Shown one piece after another: positions 1 to 6,805 of a stretch of 12,730 bases of DNA. The position numbers and the translations under genes are program-made. The notes under the pieces were generated by a model. That model searched no databases and was not told the origin of the DNA. It worked only from the letters and a program-made list of their open reading frames with translations. The stretch comes from Candidatus Omnitrophota bacterium (GTDB lineage Bacteria > Omnitrophota > Gorgyraeia > Gygaellales > Profunditerraquicolaceae), in contig JAGUWZ010000133.1 of NCBI GenBank assembly GCA_020062065.1, positions 1-12,730 of the forward strand. The letters are read 5' to 3'. Position 1 is the first letter of the stretch, and every line of letters starts with the position of its first letter.

Positions 1-473
1 ATACTGGAGCCGTGGGTGGCTGGTTTTATTACCCAGGGCAGTTGGAGTTCATTATAAACTCTTTGATTGCTATTAAACGAAGACCTTTCAAGAATGATGT
101 ATCTTGGGACATTCAAACCATGCTCTTGAAAAATCTTTCTTGAAGCAATCTTATCTATTGCCAGCATACTTGCTTTGGCGCCGGAACCTGTATAAGGTAT
201 CTTTAATCTATCCAATATCATCTGAATCTGGCCGTCTTCACCAAAACGGCCGTGTAAGGCAATAAAAGCGCAATCTATGTTTTTTGATGAAATTAAAAAA
301 GAATTTTGCTTTAAATCATCCGTCTTTATGTCAATGGCGATTACATCAAGACCCTGTTCTTTTAGACTTTCATAGACCGCCTTACCCGACTTCAAGGAAA
401 TTTCTCTTTCTGTAGAAGGACCTCCCATTAGTACGCCGATCTTGCCAAATTTATAACCTCTAACGTCTTGCAT
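1..473 (-). CDS. ddl: D-alanine--D-alanine ligase, 3' end outside window
   Basis: Ddl joins two D-alanines with ATP in the cytoplasm to give the dipeptide that MurF adds to the peptidoglycan precursor. The first 157 codons are visible. The N-terminal domain has the family landmarks in order: GVLMGGPSTEREISLKSG, then ALHGRFGEDGQIQ, IPYTGSGAKAS, the DK of LAIDK, and the start of the ATP-grasp region at WVIKPATHGSS, where the gene leaves the window. I chose the ATG at 473, which gives a normal short leader (MQDVRGYKFGKIGV) before the MGGPS motif. The frame stays open upstream into the mobile element at 494-651, so a longer form from GTG or TTG is possible but unlikely. No clear Shine-Dalgarno sequence is seen. 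It follows murC-murB after about 350 bp of element and hairpin DNA, the normal dcw-cluster order (murG-murC-murB-ddl). Product identity is secure. Confidence 0.95.
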   Translation of the reverse strand, partial: MQDVRGYKFGKIGVLMGGPSTEREISLKSGKAVYESLKEQGLDVIAIDIKTDDLKQNSFLISSKNIDCAFIALHGRFGEDGQIQMILDRLKIPYTGSGAKASMLAIDKIASRKIFQEHGLNVPRYIILERSSFNSNQRVYNELQLPWVIKPATHGSS

Positions 474-493
474 ATTGGGTATTGCGTTTTTGT

Positions 494-651
494 CAGCCAA
501 TTTAAGAACTGCCTTTTGAACGCAGATACACGCAGATTGCACGCAGATATACGCAGATTTAAAGATTTATCTGCGAGAATCTGCGTTTGATTTGCGAGAA
601 TCTGCGTTAAAATGGGTTGAAATTATCATTTTACTAGTTGTTAAATCAGCT
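494..651 (+). mobile_element. MITE-like element copy 1 (loop type A), upstream of ddl
   Basis: The left end starts CAGCCAATTTAAGAACT and the right end, read as reverse complement, starts AGCTGATTTAACAACT, so the termini are imperfect inverted repeats. The core has two 40-bp arms (519-558 and 569-608) around a 10-bp loop. Each arm carries four CGCAGAT-type heptamers (ATCTGCG in the second arm) separated by 3, 4 and 3 bp. Flanking direct repeats are GTTTTTGT (486-493) and TTTTTTGT (652-659), 7 of 8 identical, consistent with an 8-bp target duplication. The element has no coding capacity of its own and ends 20 bp before the ddl start codon. Strand is given with the TAGCC-like end first. Confidence 0.85.
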
Positions 652-659
652 TTTTTTGT

Positions 660-761
660 AATAGTTTGAGCCCTTGGAAGCGCTCCGACGAACTCGTAGG
701 ACTTAACCCCCATAGCCTCGGGGGTTAAAAAACCTGAGTTCTTTTAAAAGCTCAAACTGTT
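660..761. repeat. Nested three-stem inverted repeat between ddl and murC-murB
   Basis: Three pairs of complementary segments are nested. The outer stem is 660-671 with 750-761 (12 bp, one G-T pair). The middle stem is 690-695 (GAACTC) with 736-741 (GAGTTC). The inner stem is 703-711 (TTAACCCCC) with 720-728, closing an 8-nt loop. There is no U-tract after the inner hairpin on the transcribed minus strand, so it is not a standard terminator. It directly abuts the flanking repeat of element copy 1. It could be a structured RNA segment, an mRNA-stabilising hairpin in the murC-murB to ddl spacer, or another small repeat family. I recognise no known family. Confidence 0.5.
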
Positions 762-778
762 ACGCGTTTTTTACCCCA

Positions 779-821
779 TTAGAGACTATTGGGCAACGTA
801 AGAGAACAGGAGTGTCTCTAA
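779..821. repeat. Hairpin just 3' of murC-murB
   Basis: TTAGAGAC at 779-786 is complementary to GTCTCTAA at 814-821, an 8-bp stem with a 27-nt loop, seven bases past the murC-murB stop codon. No run of T follows on the minus strand, so I do not call it a terminator. It may protect the 3' end of the upstream mRNA segment. Confidence 0.35.
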
Positions 822-827
822 CAGGAT

Positions 828-3167
828 TTACTTCCATATCTTTATTTCCAGTTCCAAATTAATACCGAATTTATTTCTTACTTCCTTCTTAATCAAATTG
901 ATTAAGCTCATCACATCTTTTGCCCGGGCTCGTCCTAAATTGACGATGAAATTTGCATGTTTTGAAGAAATGCAGGCATCGCCGATTCGCCTTCCCTTTA
1001 ACCCACATAAATCTATCAGTCTACCCGCTTGCTTTCCAGGCGGGTTTTTAAACACACAACCCGCTGATGGATAAGAATAGTCTTGTTTTATCTTGCGGAT
1101 TTTTAGATACTCTTTAATTCTTTTGTCAATTTCTTTCTTTTTTGCCTTTTTTAACTTCAACCTGCACTTAAGGATTATATACTTTGATAAACTACAACTA
1201 CGGTAATTGAATCTAATGTCTTTTTTGTTTAAATTTTTTATCTTGCCATTATAATCCATTACGCTTGCAGCCTCTACCAAATCTCCTATATTTTTAGCTC
1301 TTAGCTCTTGGCCCTTAGCCTTTAGGATACCGGCGTTCATTGCCAATGCTCCACCTATAGTACCCGGGATTCCTGCTAAAAACTCCGCTCCTGATAAACA
1401 TCTTCTCTTTAAGTCTTGTATAAATTGGTTTAATCTCCTGCCCGCGCCAACTTCCACACAATTATTTCTAAAAGCAATTCTTCTAAAACAGGATGAATTC
1501 AAACTTACCGTAATTCCCCTTAAACCTTTATCGCTGACCAAAATATTGCTCCCAGCTCCAATTATCCTAAAAGCCATTTTATATTTTTCTACCAGTTTAA
1601 GCAGCGTCTTTAAATCGTCAATATCGCGGGGCTGGACAAAGAATTCACTCGCTCCGCCGATACGCAAAGTCGTATGTCGGGAAAGCATTTCATTTTTTCG
1701 CATCTTGGTTTTTATAGATTTCTCAAAAAGTCTATTAAACGCAGATTCTCGCGGATTGCACGCGGATGGTCGCAGACGTCGTTGCAAAGAGATAGGTTTT
1801 TTAAAACTTTTTTTAAGTACCTCTGCCAGCGCATTGCAAACTTTTATAATATCTCCTGCGCCAAGCGTGACTACAAGGTCGCCTGGTTTTATAATTTTTA
1901 AAATATACTGCGCAATTTTTTCTTTGGGCAAAAATTTCATCTCTTTATCCGGGGCATTTTGTTTTATACTCTCATAAATACTCATACCGCTTATTCCTGG
2001 TAACGCTAACTCGCTGGCCGGATAAATGTCGGTAGTGATTACATAATCCGCCAAATCAAAACTTTTGCCGAATTCATCAAGAAGTAACTTTGTCCGGCTA
2101 AAACGATGCGGCTGAAATATTGTAATCAAACGATTCGCCTTTAAATTCTTTAACGCCACAAGTGTGGCCTTAATCTCAGTAGGATGATGCGCGTAATCAT
2201 CAATCAGCGTATAATCGCTATTACGGAATTTAATCTCAAGACGCCTCTCTGCGCCTTGATAATTGCAAAATGTCCTTTTTATAACTTCTAAATCTATCCC
2301 TAATTCTACCGCTAAAGCGATTACTGCCATGGCATTAGAAATATTGTGCATTCCTCCCAGGGCAAGCCTGAACCGGCCAAGAAATTTTTTCTTGTAAAAA
2401 CAGTCAAATTCTGAGCGCAAATCTTTTAACTCTATATTTTTAGGATACACATCCGCGCTATCTTCTAATCCAAAAAGCACAAATCTCTTTTTATAATCCT
2501 TTAAAATCTTTCTTAAATTTTGGTCTTCATTGCAAGAGAAAACACAGCCGTTTTTGTCAGTTCTATTGATAAATTCGGCAAAGGCGCAAACCGCCCTCTT
2601 AAAATCCTTGTAGTAATCAAGATGCTCGTAGTCTATATTAGTGACTATTGAATACTTGGGTTGATAATACAAAAAAGAGCCGTCTGACTCGTCAGCTTCT
2701 GCCACAAAAAAATCCCCCTCACCCTGGAAGGCATTGTTGTCGATATTTCTAAAAATTCCTCCTATGGTAATTGTAGGAGATAATCCAGCCTCCATTAAAA
2801 GATAAGAAATCAATGACGTAGTCGTGGTTTTCCCGTGGCTGCCAGTAACTGTGATAACAGATTTATCCTGCATAAGTTCTGCCAGTGCCTCTGCCCTCTT
2901 CATTATGGGGACAGTTCTGCCCCTGGCTGCCTCTAACTCCAGGTTATCTTCTTTGATTGCAGAAGAATAAATAATTAAATCCGCCCCATTAATATTTTGG
3001 CTTTTATGTCCAATAAAAATCTGCGCCCCTGATTTCTGCAATTCTTCAATAGACTCATTCTTCTTTAAATCCGAACCGCTGACCTTAAAACCCCTTTTAA
3101 TAAGGAGTTTGGCAATAGCGCTCATTCCAATTCCGCCGATACCGATTAAGTGATAGTGTTTATTCAT
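828..3167 (-). CDS. murC-murB: MurC-MurB fusion: UDP-MurNAc--L-alanine ligase / UDP-GlcNAc-enolpyruvate reductase
   Basis: A 779-residue bifunctional cytoplasmic enzyme: MurB reduces UDP-GlcNAc-enolpyruvate to UDP-MurNAc and MurC then adds L-Ala with ATP. MurC part (about 1-455): GIGGIGMSAIAK (9-20), P-loop TGSHGKTTT (108-116), EADESDGS (157-164), the Mur-ligase loop AERRLE (306-311), DDYAHHPTEIK (323-333), FQPHRFSRT (351-359). MurB part (about 488-779): FAD-binding GAGSNILVSDKG (537-548), IPGTIGGALAMNAG (600-613), NYRSCSL (654-660), SAGCVFKNP (701-709) and the final Glu-containing LELEIK. The usual catalytic Ser is Cys704 here. The start at 3167 overlaps the murG stop (ATGAATAA); an upstream in-frame ATG at 3200 would only add residues read from inside murG. 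The linker, about residues 456-487, contains 13 residues encoded by a repeat arm. Both domains look intact. Confidence 0.96.
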   Translation of the reverse strand: MNKHYHLIGIGGIGMSAIAKLLIKRGFKVSGSDLKKNESIEELQKSGAQIFIGHKSQNINGADLIIYSSAIKEDNLELEAARGRTVPIMKRAEALAELMQDKSVITVTGSHGKTTTTSLISYLLMEAGLSPTITIGGIFRNIDNNAFQGEGDFFVAEADESDGSFLYYQPKYSIVTNIDYEHLDYYKDFKRAVCAFAEFINRTDKNGCVFSCNEDQNLRKILKDYKKRFVLFGLEDSADVYPKNIELKDLRSEFDCFYKKKFLGRFRLALGGMHNISNAMAVIALAVELGIDLEVIKRTFCNYQGAERRLEIKFRNSDYTLIDDYAHHPTEIKATLVALKNLKANRLITIFQPHRFSRTKLLLDEFGKSFDLADYVITTDIYPASELALPGISGMSIYESIKQNAPDKEMKFLPKEKIAQYILKIIKPGDLVVTLGAGDIIKVCNALAEVLKKSFKKPISLQRRLRPSACNPRESAFNRLFEKSIKTKMRKNEMLSRHTTLRIGGASEFFVQPRDIDDLKTLLKLVEKYKMAFRIIGAGSNILVSDKGLRGITVSLNSSCFRRIAFRNNCVEVGAGRRLNQFIQDLKRRCLSGAEFLAGIPGTIGGALAMNAGILKAKGQELRAKNIGDLVEAASVMDYNGKIKNLNKKDIRFNYRSCSLSKYIILKCRLKLKKAKKKEIDKRIKEYLKIRKIKQDYSYPSAGCVFKNPPGKQAGRLIDLCGLKGRRIGDACISSKHANFIVNLGRARAKDVMSLINLIKKEVRNKFGINLELEIKIWK
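1738..1777 (+). repeat. Solo 40-bp repeat arm inside the murC-murB coding sequence
   Basis: Four heptamers, CGCAGAT, CGCGGAT, CGCGGAT and CGCAGAC, are spaced by 3, 4 and 3 bp after a leading AA. This is the layout of one arm of the MITE-like elements elsewhere in the window, with a few A-to-G differences. Termini and opposite arm are absent. On the coding strand it encodes roughly residues 465-477 (LRPSACNPRESAF) between the MurC and MurB domains. The frame contains no stop codon, either here or in the matching arm of intact copies. Confidence 0.75.
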
Positions 3168-4248
3168 AAGTAGAAAACAACGCCTCTGACAATAATTCAT
3201 TTGCCTTATTAATCTTCAGAGAATCATAGCCTAAACGCATACGCTCTAAATTTTGTGGACTTTCAATCAAACCTTGCAGCATCTTTTGTAATTTGTCTGA
3301 ATCTAAATTTTTGTCTTCCAGAATAACGGCACAACCTTTCTTTTCCAATATCTTGGCATTGGCTGTTTGATGTCCGCCGGCATAAGGATAAGGTATAATA
3401 ACTGCCGGGACTTTAAAAAATATCAGTTCAGAAATAGTTGTTGCCCCTGCCCGGCAAATCGCTAAATCAGATGCGCTGTAGGCATATTGCATTTCTTTTA
3501 AAAAATCCAGCAACCTGAAATTAACCCCTAAATCCTTATAACTGGAATTTAATAAATCAAAATCTTTCCTCCCGCAAAGATGAATCAGCTGTAACCGGGA
3601 TTTAAAGGCTTTTTCGGATAAGGCCTTTAAAAAAACAATATTAATCTTGTGGCTGGCAAGGCTTCCGCCCATAACTAACAATGTAAATTTATCCTCTTTT
3701 AGTCCAAAAAAATCTAAGGCCTTAGATTTATCTATACGGATTAAGTCGCGACGGATAGGATGAGCGGTTAATACGGTATGATTTTTATAATCCTTAAGAT
3801 ATTCTTTTGTCTCTTCAAAAGATACAGCGATTCTGTTGCAAAATTTCGCCAGGAATCTATTAGCCCGACCGGGAATAACATTTTGTTCATGAATCAATGT
3901 CTTTATCCTTAAAAAGTAGGCGCATAAAACTATGGGCACAGTTGCCAGGCTGCCAAAACCAATCACTAAATCAGGCTTAAACTCCAAAAGTATAAACAAA
4001 CTTTCCACGCTCCCTTGAAAGAATTTGACTATGGAGAGAATATTTTGCAAATCAAGGCTTAATCTGATAGGAGATAAACTAATATATCTAATCTTGTAGC
4101 CGGAAATTTCTATACCGTTTTCCAGGCTCTTTCGAGGCAAAACCAAGAGACTTTCTATAGATTTATCTTTTTCTTTTAGAGAATCCAGAAAACCCAAGGC
4201 AGGAAAGATGTGGCCACCGCTTGAGCCAGCAACTACCAAAACTCTCAT
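3160..4248 (-). CDS. murG: UDP-GlcNAc:lipid I GlcNAc transferase MurG
   Basis: MurG works at the inner face of the cytoplasmic membrane, adding GlcNAc to lipid I to make lipid II. The 362-residue length is normal. Visible motifs: the N-terminal glycine loop GSSGGHIFPA (8-17), DLVIGFGS (93-100), HEQNVIPGRANR (120-131), MGGSLASHKIN (193-203), and the donor-site block CRAGATTISELIFFKVPAVIIPYP (265-288) followed by GGHQTANA (291-298). The second residue triplet of the glycine loop is SSG rather than the common TGG. The start at 4248 is supported by AGGAG at 4257-4261, eight bases upstream. Its stop overlaps the murC-murB start by eight bases (ATGAATAA), so translation of the two is probably coupled. 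A 58-bp gap separates it from yqeY. Confidence 0.96.
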   Translation of the reverse strand: MRVLVVAGSSGGHIFPALGFLDSLKEKDKSIESLLVLPRKSLENGIEISGYKIRYISLSPIRLSLDLQNILSIVKFFQGSVESLFILLEFKPDLVIGFGSLATVPIVLCAYFLRIKTLIHEQNVIPGRANRFLAKFCNRIAVSFEETKEYLKDYKNHTVLTAHPIRRDLIRIDKSKALDFFGLKEDKFTLLVMGGSLASHKINIVFLKALSEKAFKSRLQLIHLCGRKDFDLLNSSYKDLGVNFRLLDFLKEMQYAYSASDLAICRAGATTISELIFFKVPAVIIPYPYAGGHQTANAKILEKKGCAVILEDKNLDSDKLQKMLQGLIESPQNLERMRLGYDSLKINKANELLSEALFSTYE

Positions 4249-4306
4249 CTATGAAACTCCTATCAATCTGGCAAGAACCAGAATATCGCAACTTATGCCT
4301 CCCCCT

Positions 4307-4798
4307 TTACTGACGCATTAGACCTACGCCGGTTGTCTTATCTGCGTCGTAGTAGAGGAGTTTTTCTTTCACCAGCTCGCTAACTAATTTTCCGTTTCCT
4401 GCTCCTTTAGTTCTTGCCAAGACCTCCTTCATCACTCTACCCATGTCTTTAATTCCGGCAGCAGAAATCTCTTGGATAACACCCTCAATTATCTTTTTTA
4501 ATTCATCGCTGGATAGCTCTTCAGGCAAATAAGCTTTTAGTATCTCTAATTCCTTCATCTCCTTATCAACTAAATCCTGACGCTTACCGGCTTTAAATTG
4601 CTCAATAGAATCCTCGTGTTGCTTTATCAGTCTTCTGATAACCGCTAAACATTCATTATCATCAAGATTCTTCTTTTTCTTTTCCAGCGCCGTATAACCA
4701 AGCTGGGCGCGAAGAAAACTTAAGGTAGAAACCCTGGATGTTTCTTTATTCTTCATCGCCTCTTTGAAATTATTAAAAAGTCTTTCTTCCAGCGTCAT
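4307..4798 (-). CDS. yqeY: GatB/YqeY domain protein
   Basis: A 163-residue protein of the YqeY family, which resembles the C-terminal tRNA-binding tail of the GatB amidotransferase subunit. Its physiological role is not settled; a link to tRNA metabolism is inferred from the fold. Family signs are the helical N-terminus (LEERLFNNFKEAMKNKE), the IRRLIKQHEDSIEQFKAGKR stretch (54-73), LPEELSSDELKKII (91-104) and the C-terminal KDMGRVMKEVLARTKGAGNGKLVSELV block written here in parts as KDMGRVMKEV (117-126) and GAGNGKLV (132-139). A 15-residue polar tail follows the usual end. GAAGGGGG at 4805-4812, six bases from the ATG, acts as ribosome site and starts right after the pfkB-like stop codon (14-bp gap), so the two genes are probably cotranscribed. 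Confidence 0.93.
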   Translation of the reverse strand: MTLEERLFNNFKEAMKNKETSRVSTLSFLRAQLGYTALEKKKKNLDDNECLAVIRRLIKQHEDSIEQFKAGKRQDLVDKEMKELEILKAYLPEELSSDELKKIIEGVIQEISAAGIKDMGRVMKEVLARTKGAGNGKLVSELVKEKLLYYDADKTTGVGLMRQ

Positions 4799-4812
4799 TA
4801 TATACCCCCTTC

Positions 4813-5712
4813 TTAAAACAAGACTATTCTTTTAAATTGATTTAATCTCTTCTCTAAATCTCGCAGGCAAAGGCCCGCTGTCTTTTCCACCCCAAACCCC
4901 TCTACATTAAAAGATGCGGCAACTGTCCCATAAGCAATTGCTTTTTTAATATTCATTTCGTTTAATTTATCTTTTTTACATAAATAACCCATAAAGCCAC
5001 CGGCAAATGTGTCTCCGGCGCCTGTGGGGTCAATTACTTTATCCACAGGATAAGCGGGGATACAAAAAATAAATTTGTTACAATAGAAAAGCGCTCCGTG
5101 TTCTCCCTTTTTTATCAAAATCATCCTTGGACCTAAAGAATGCAAACAGCGAGCGGCCTTAATAAGATTATCTTCGCCGGTTAAAGACCTTGCCTCCTGG
5201 TCATTAGCCACATATATATCAACTCTCTTTAAAAGGCGCAAAAGTGATTTATGTTTGTTTTCTATCCAGTAGTTCATACTGTCTAAAGCTACCAGACGCG
5301 GAGAATTTATAGAGTTTAAAAGACGCCATTGTATATCAGGGTCGAGATTAGCCAGAAAAATATTTTTAATCTTTTTTTGCTCTTTTGAAACATTAGGACA
5401 AAAATCCAAAAGCACTCCTAGTTCGGTATTTCTGGTCAGGGCACAATTTAAATCTCCTTTATATTCACCTTCCCATCTGAAAGTTCTGCCGTTGTTTTTT
5501 AAAAGTGAGGTTAAAATTACGCCTTTTTTATGAAGAAAGTCAATATGCTTCTCTGGAAAGTCCGTTCCAACTATTGCTACGAGGTTTACCTCTGTAAAAA
5601 GCCGGCAAGACATTGAAAAATGCACTGCTGAGCCGCCGAGAATGTTTTTTCTTAGACCATAAGGCGTTTTAATCGTATCCAAAGCCACTGTGCCAAGAAC
5701 CAGAATACTCAT
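4813..5712 (-). CDS. PfkB/ribokinase-family sugar kinase, substrate unknown
   Basis: A 299-residue cytoplasmic kinase of the PfkB family. Motifs in order: GGSAVHFSMSC (26-36), the substrate-lid region with IVGTDF (47-52), the NxxE metal motif NDQE (170-173), LIKKGEHGA (199-207) and the PfkB signature 2 DPTGAGDTFAGGF (228-240), with Asp234 as the expected catalytic base. The anion-hole glycines are intact, so it should be active. The sequence does not fix the substrate; sugars, nucleosides and sugar phosphates are all used in this family. Immediate cotranscription with yqeY, and murG beyond it, puts it next to cell-wall genes, but that is weak evidence of function. The ATG at 5712 has no evident Shine-Dalgarno sequence, and the leader holds a strong hairpin. 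Confidence 0.93.
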   Translation of the reverse strand: MSILVLGTVALDTIKTPYGLRKNILGGSAVHFSMSCRLFTEVNLVAIVGTDFPEKHIDFLHKKGVILTSLLKNNGRTFRWEGEYKGDLNCALTRNTELGVLLDFCPNVSKEQKKIKNIFLANLDPDIQWRLLNSINSPRLVALDSMNYWIENKHKSLLRLLKRVDIYVANDQEARSLTGEDNLIKAARCLHSLGPRMILIKKGEHGALFYCNKFIFCIPAYPVDKVIDPTGAGDTFAGGFMGYLCKKDKLNEMNIKKAIAYGTVAASFNVEGFGVEKTAGLCLRDLEKRLNQFKRIVLF

Positions 5713-5723
5713 TTAATGAGCAG

Positions 5724-5762
5724 ATGAGTTACGCAGCGACTAAAGCAAGCGACGTAACTCAT
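5724..5762. promoter_or_regulatory. Hairpin in the leader of the PfkB-like kinase gene
   Basis: ATGAGTTACG (5724-5733) is perfectly complementary to CGTAACTCAT (5753-5762), a 10-bp stem with a 19-nt loop, ending 11 bp upstream of the ATG at 5712. If transcribed it would sit where a ribosome site should be. No U-tract follows. A regulatory role is inference; it may equally be a dyad bound by a protein. Confidence 0.4.
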
Positions 5763-5786
5763 AGCGTCTGTTGTTTTAATTGTATA

Positions 5787-5938
5787 AGGTGATTTAACAA
5801 CTAGTAAAATCATAATTTCAACCCCATTTTAACGCAGATTTTCGCAAATCCAACGCAGATAGTCGCAGATAAAACTTTTTCATCTGCGTGTAATCTGCGT
5901 GTATCTGCGTTTAAAAGGCAGTTTTCTTAAATTGGCTA
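5787..5938 (-). mobile_element. MITE-like element copy 2 (loop type B), upstream of the PfkB-like kinase
   Basis: Termini on the plus strand are AGGTGATTTAACAACT at the left and the reverse complement of TAGCCAATTTAAGA at the right. Perfect 8-bp flanking repeats, ATTGTATA, lie at 5779-5786 and 5939-5946. The arm at 5831-5870 has all four heptamers; the other arm (5882-5911) has only three, exactly one 10-bp unit fewer, which makes this the shortest copy. The central loop (AAAACTTTTTC, 5871-5881) differs from copies 1, 4 and 5. This element accounts for about half of the 322-bp gap between uppP and the kinase gene. The remainder (5947-6034) holds only a short CAGAG/CTCTG stem at 5983-5998. Confidence 0.88.
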
Positions 5939-6034
5939 ATTGTATATCAAGCGTCTTGAGAATTAAACCCCTCACTCAGTTACAGAGTAGTATCTCTGCA
6001 TAATAATAGCGCCCTCCATAACTTATGTGCTCAC

Positions 6035-6805
6035 TTATTTAACCGCCAGCCAAAAAAGAACCGCTATAACAATCCGATATATACCGAAAGAAATAAAATT
6101 GTGCCGCTTGATAAAAGCAAGCAAAAATTTGATGGCAATGATCGCCACTGTAAACGAGACAATAAAACCGACAACCAACAAGACAAACTCTTGGGGTTTG
6201 AATGTCTGCGCGCTCTTCAGCAAATCCAAGGCAGTCGCGGCAAGCATAGTGGGGATAGCCAGGAGAAACGAAAACTCTACAATCGTCTTCCTCTTTAGCC
6301 CGAGAGCCAGTCCTGCAATAATCGTGGCTGCGGCACGCGAAACTCCCGGAATTATTGCCAGAGATTGAAAGAGGCCGATAACTACCGCCTGTGGATAAGA
6401 AATCACGGACAGCTCCTCAACAGCGTTTTTCTTTTCGCGGTAGAACAATTCAAACACAATCAAAAACAATCCGCCGACGAACAGCGACCAGAGCACCACT
6501 TCGGCATTGCCAAGAAGATATCCCTTGATTACTTTATACAACGCTGCCCCTATCAGCGCTGCCGGCATAAAAGCAACCAGCAGGCGTTTCCATATTTCCC
6601 GGCTCCTTTTAAGCCTGCTCCAATACAGCACAACCACAGAGAGTATTGCGCCCAGCTGTATGGCGATTTCGAAGCTTTTCACAAATTCCGACTGGCTAAT
6701 CTGAAGGAATCTTGCAGTGAGCATAAGGTGACCAGTTGAAGAAATGGGAAGAAATTCTGTAATTCCTTCTACGAGTCCGAATATAAGCGCATGCAGGATG
6801 TTCAT
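6035..6805 (-). CDS. uppP: Undecaprenyl-diphosphatase UppP (BacA family)
   Basis: An integral membrane phosphatase that turns undecaprenyl diphosphate into the monophosphate, recycling the lipid carrier for peptidoglycan and other envelope polymers; overproduction gives bacitracin resistance in other bacteria. The 256 residues are mostly hydrophobic helices. Motif 1, EGITEFLPISSTGH (13-26), has the two glutamates, the SST and His26; motif 2, PGVSRAAAT (153-161), has Arg157, with AAA where many members have SGA. The ATG at 6805 overlaps the stop of the preceding pseudouridine synthase gene (ATGA), so translational coupling is likely. It supplies carrier to the MurG step encoded further along the strand. 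Confidence 0.95.
   Translation of the reverse strand: MNILHALIFGLVEGITEFLPISSTGHLMLTARFLQISQSEFVKSFEIAIQLGAILSVVVLYWSRLKRSREIWKRLLVAFMPAALIGAALYKVIKGYLLGNAEVVLWSLFVGGLFLIVFELFYREKKNAVEELSVISYPQAVVIGLFQSLAIIPGVSRAAATIIAGLALGLKRKTIVEFSFLLAIPTMLAATALDLLKSAQTFKPQEFVLLVVGFIVSFTVAIIAIKFLLAFIKRHNFISFGIYRIVIAVLFWLAVK

Noticed and set aside
519..608. Regular short repeats resembling a CRISPR array
   Set aside because: Units are 7 bp with 3-4 bp spacing, inverted in the second half, with no 25-40 bp repeats, no unique spacers and no cas genes. They are the core of the MITE-like elements.
703..728. Intrinsic terminator after murC-murB
   Set aside because: The stem is strong, but on the transcribed minus strand the T-run precedes the hairpin instead of following it.
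660..761. Possible integron attC site
   Set aside because: The nested stems lack the paired R and L core sites of attC, and there is no integrase or gene cassette context.
1546..1977. Plus-strand open frame of 143 codons, and a second one at 1674-1901
   Set aside because: They lie antisense within the murC-murB gene, have no recognisable domain or ribosome site, and are explained as shadows of the real gene.
3168..3200. Eleven-residue N-terminal extension of MurC-MurB starting at 3200
   Set aside because: It would be read from inside murG. The ATG at 3167 overlaps the murG stop and gives the normal MurC N-terminus just before the GIGGIG motif.
6027..6739. Several plus-strand open frames antisense to uppP
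   Set aside because: Low-complexity translations with no family signs; uppP on the minus strand has all its motifs.
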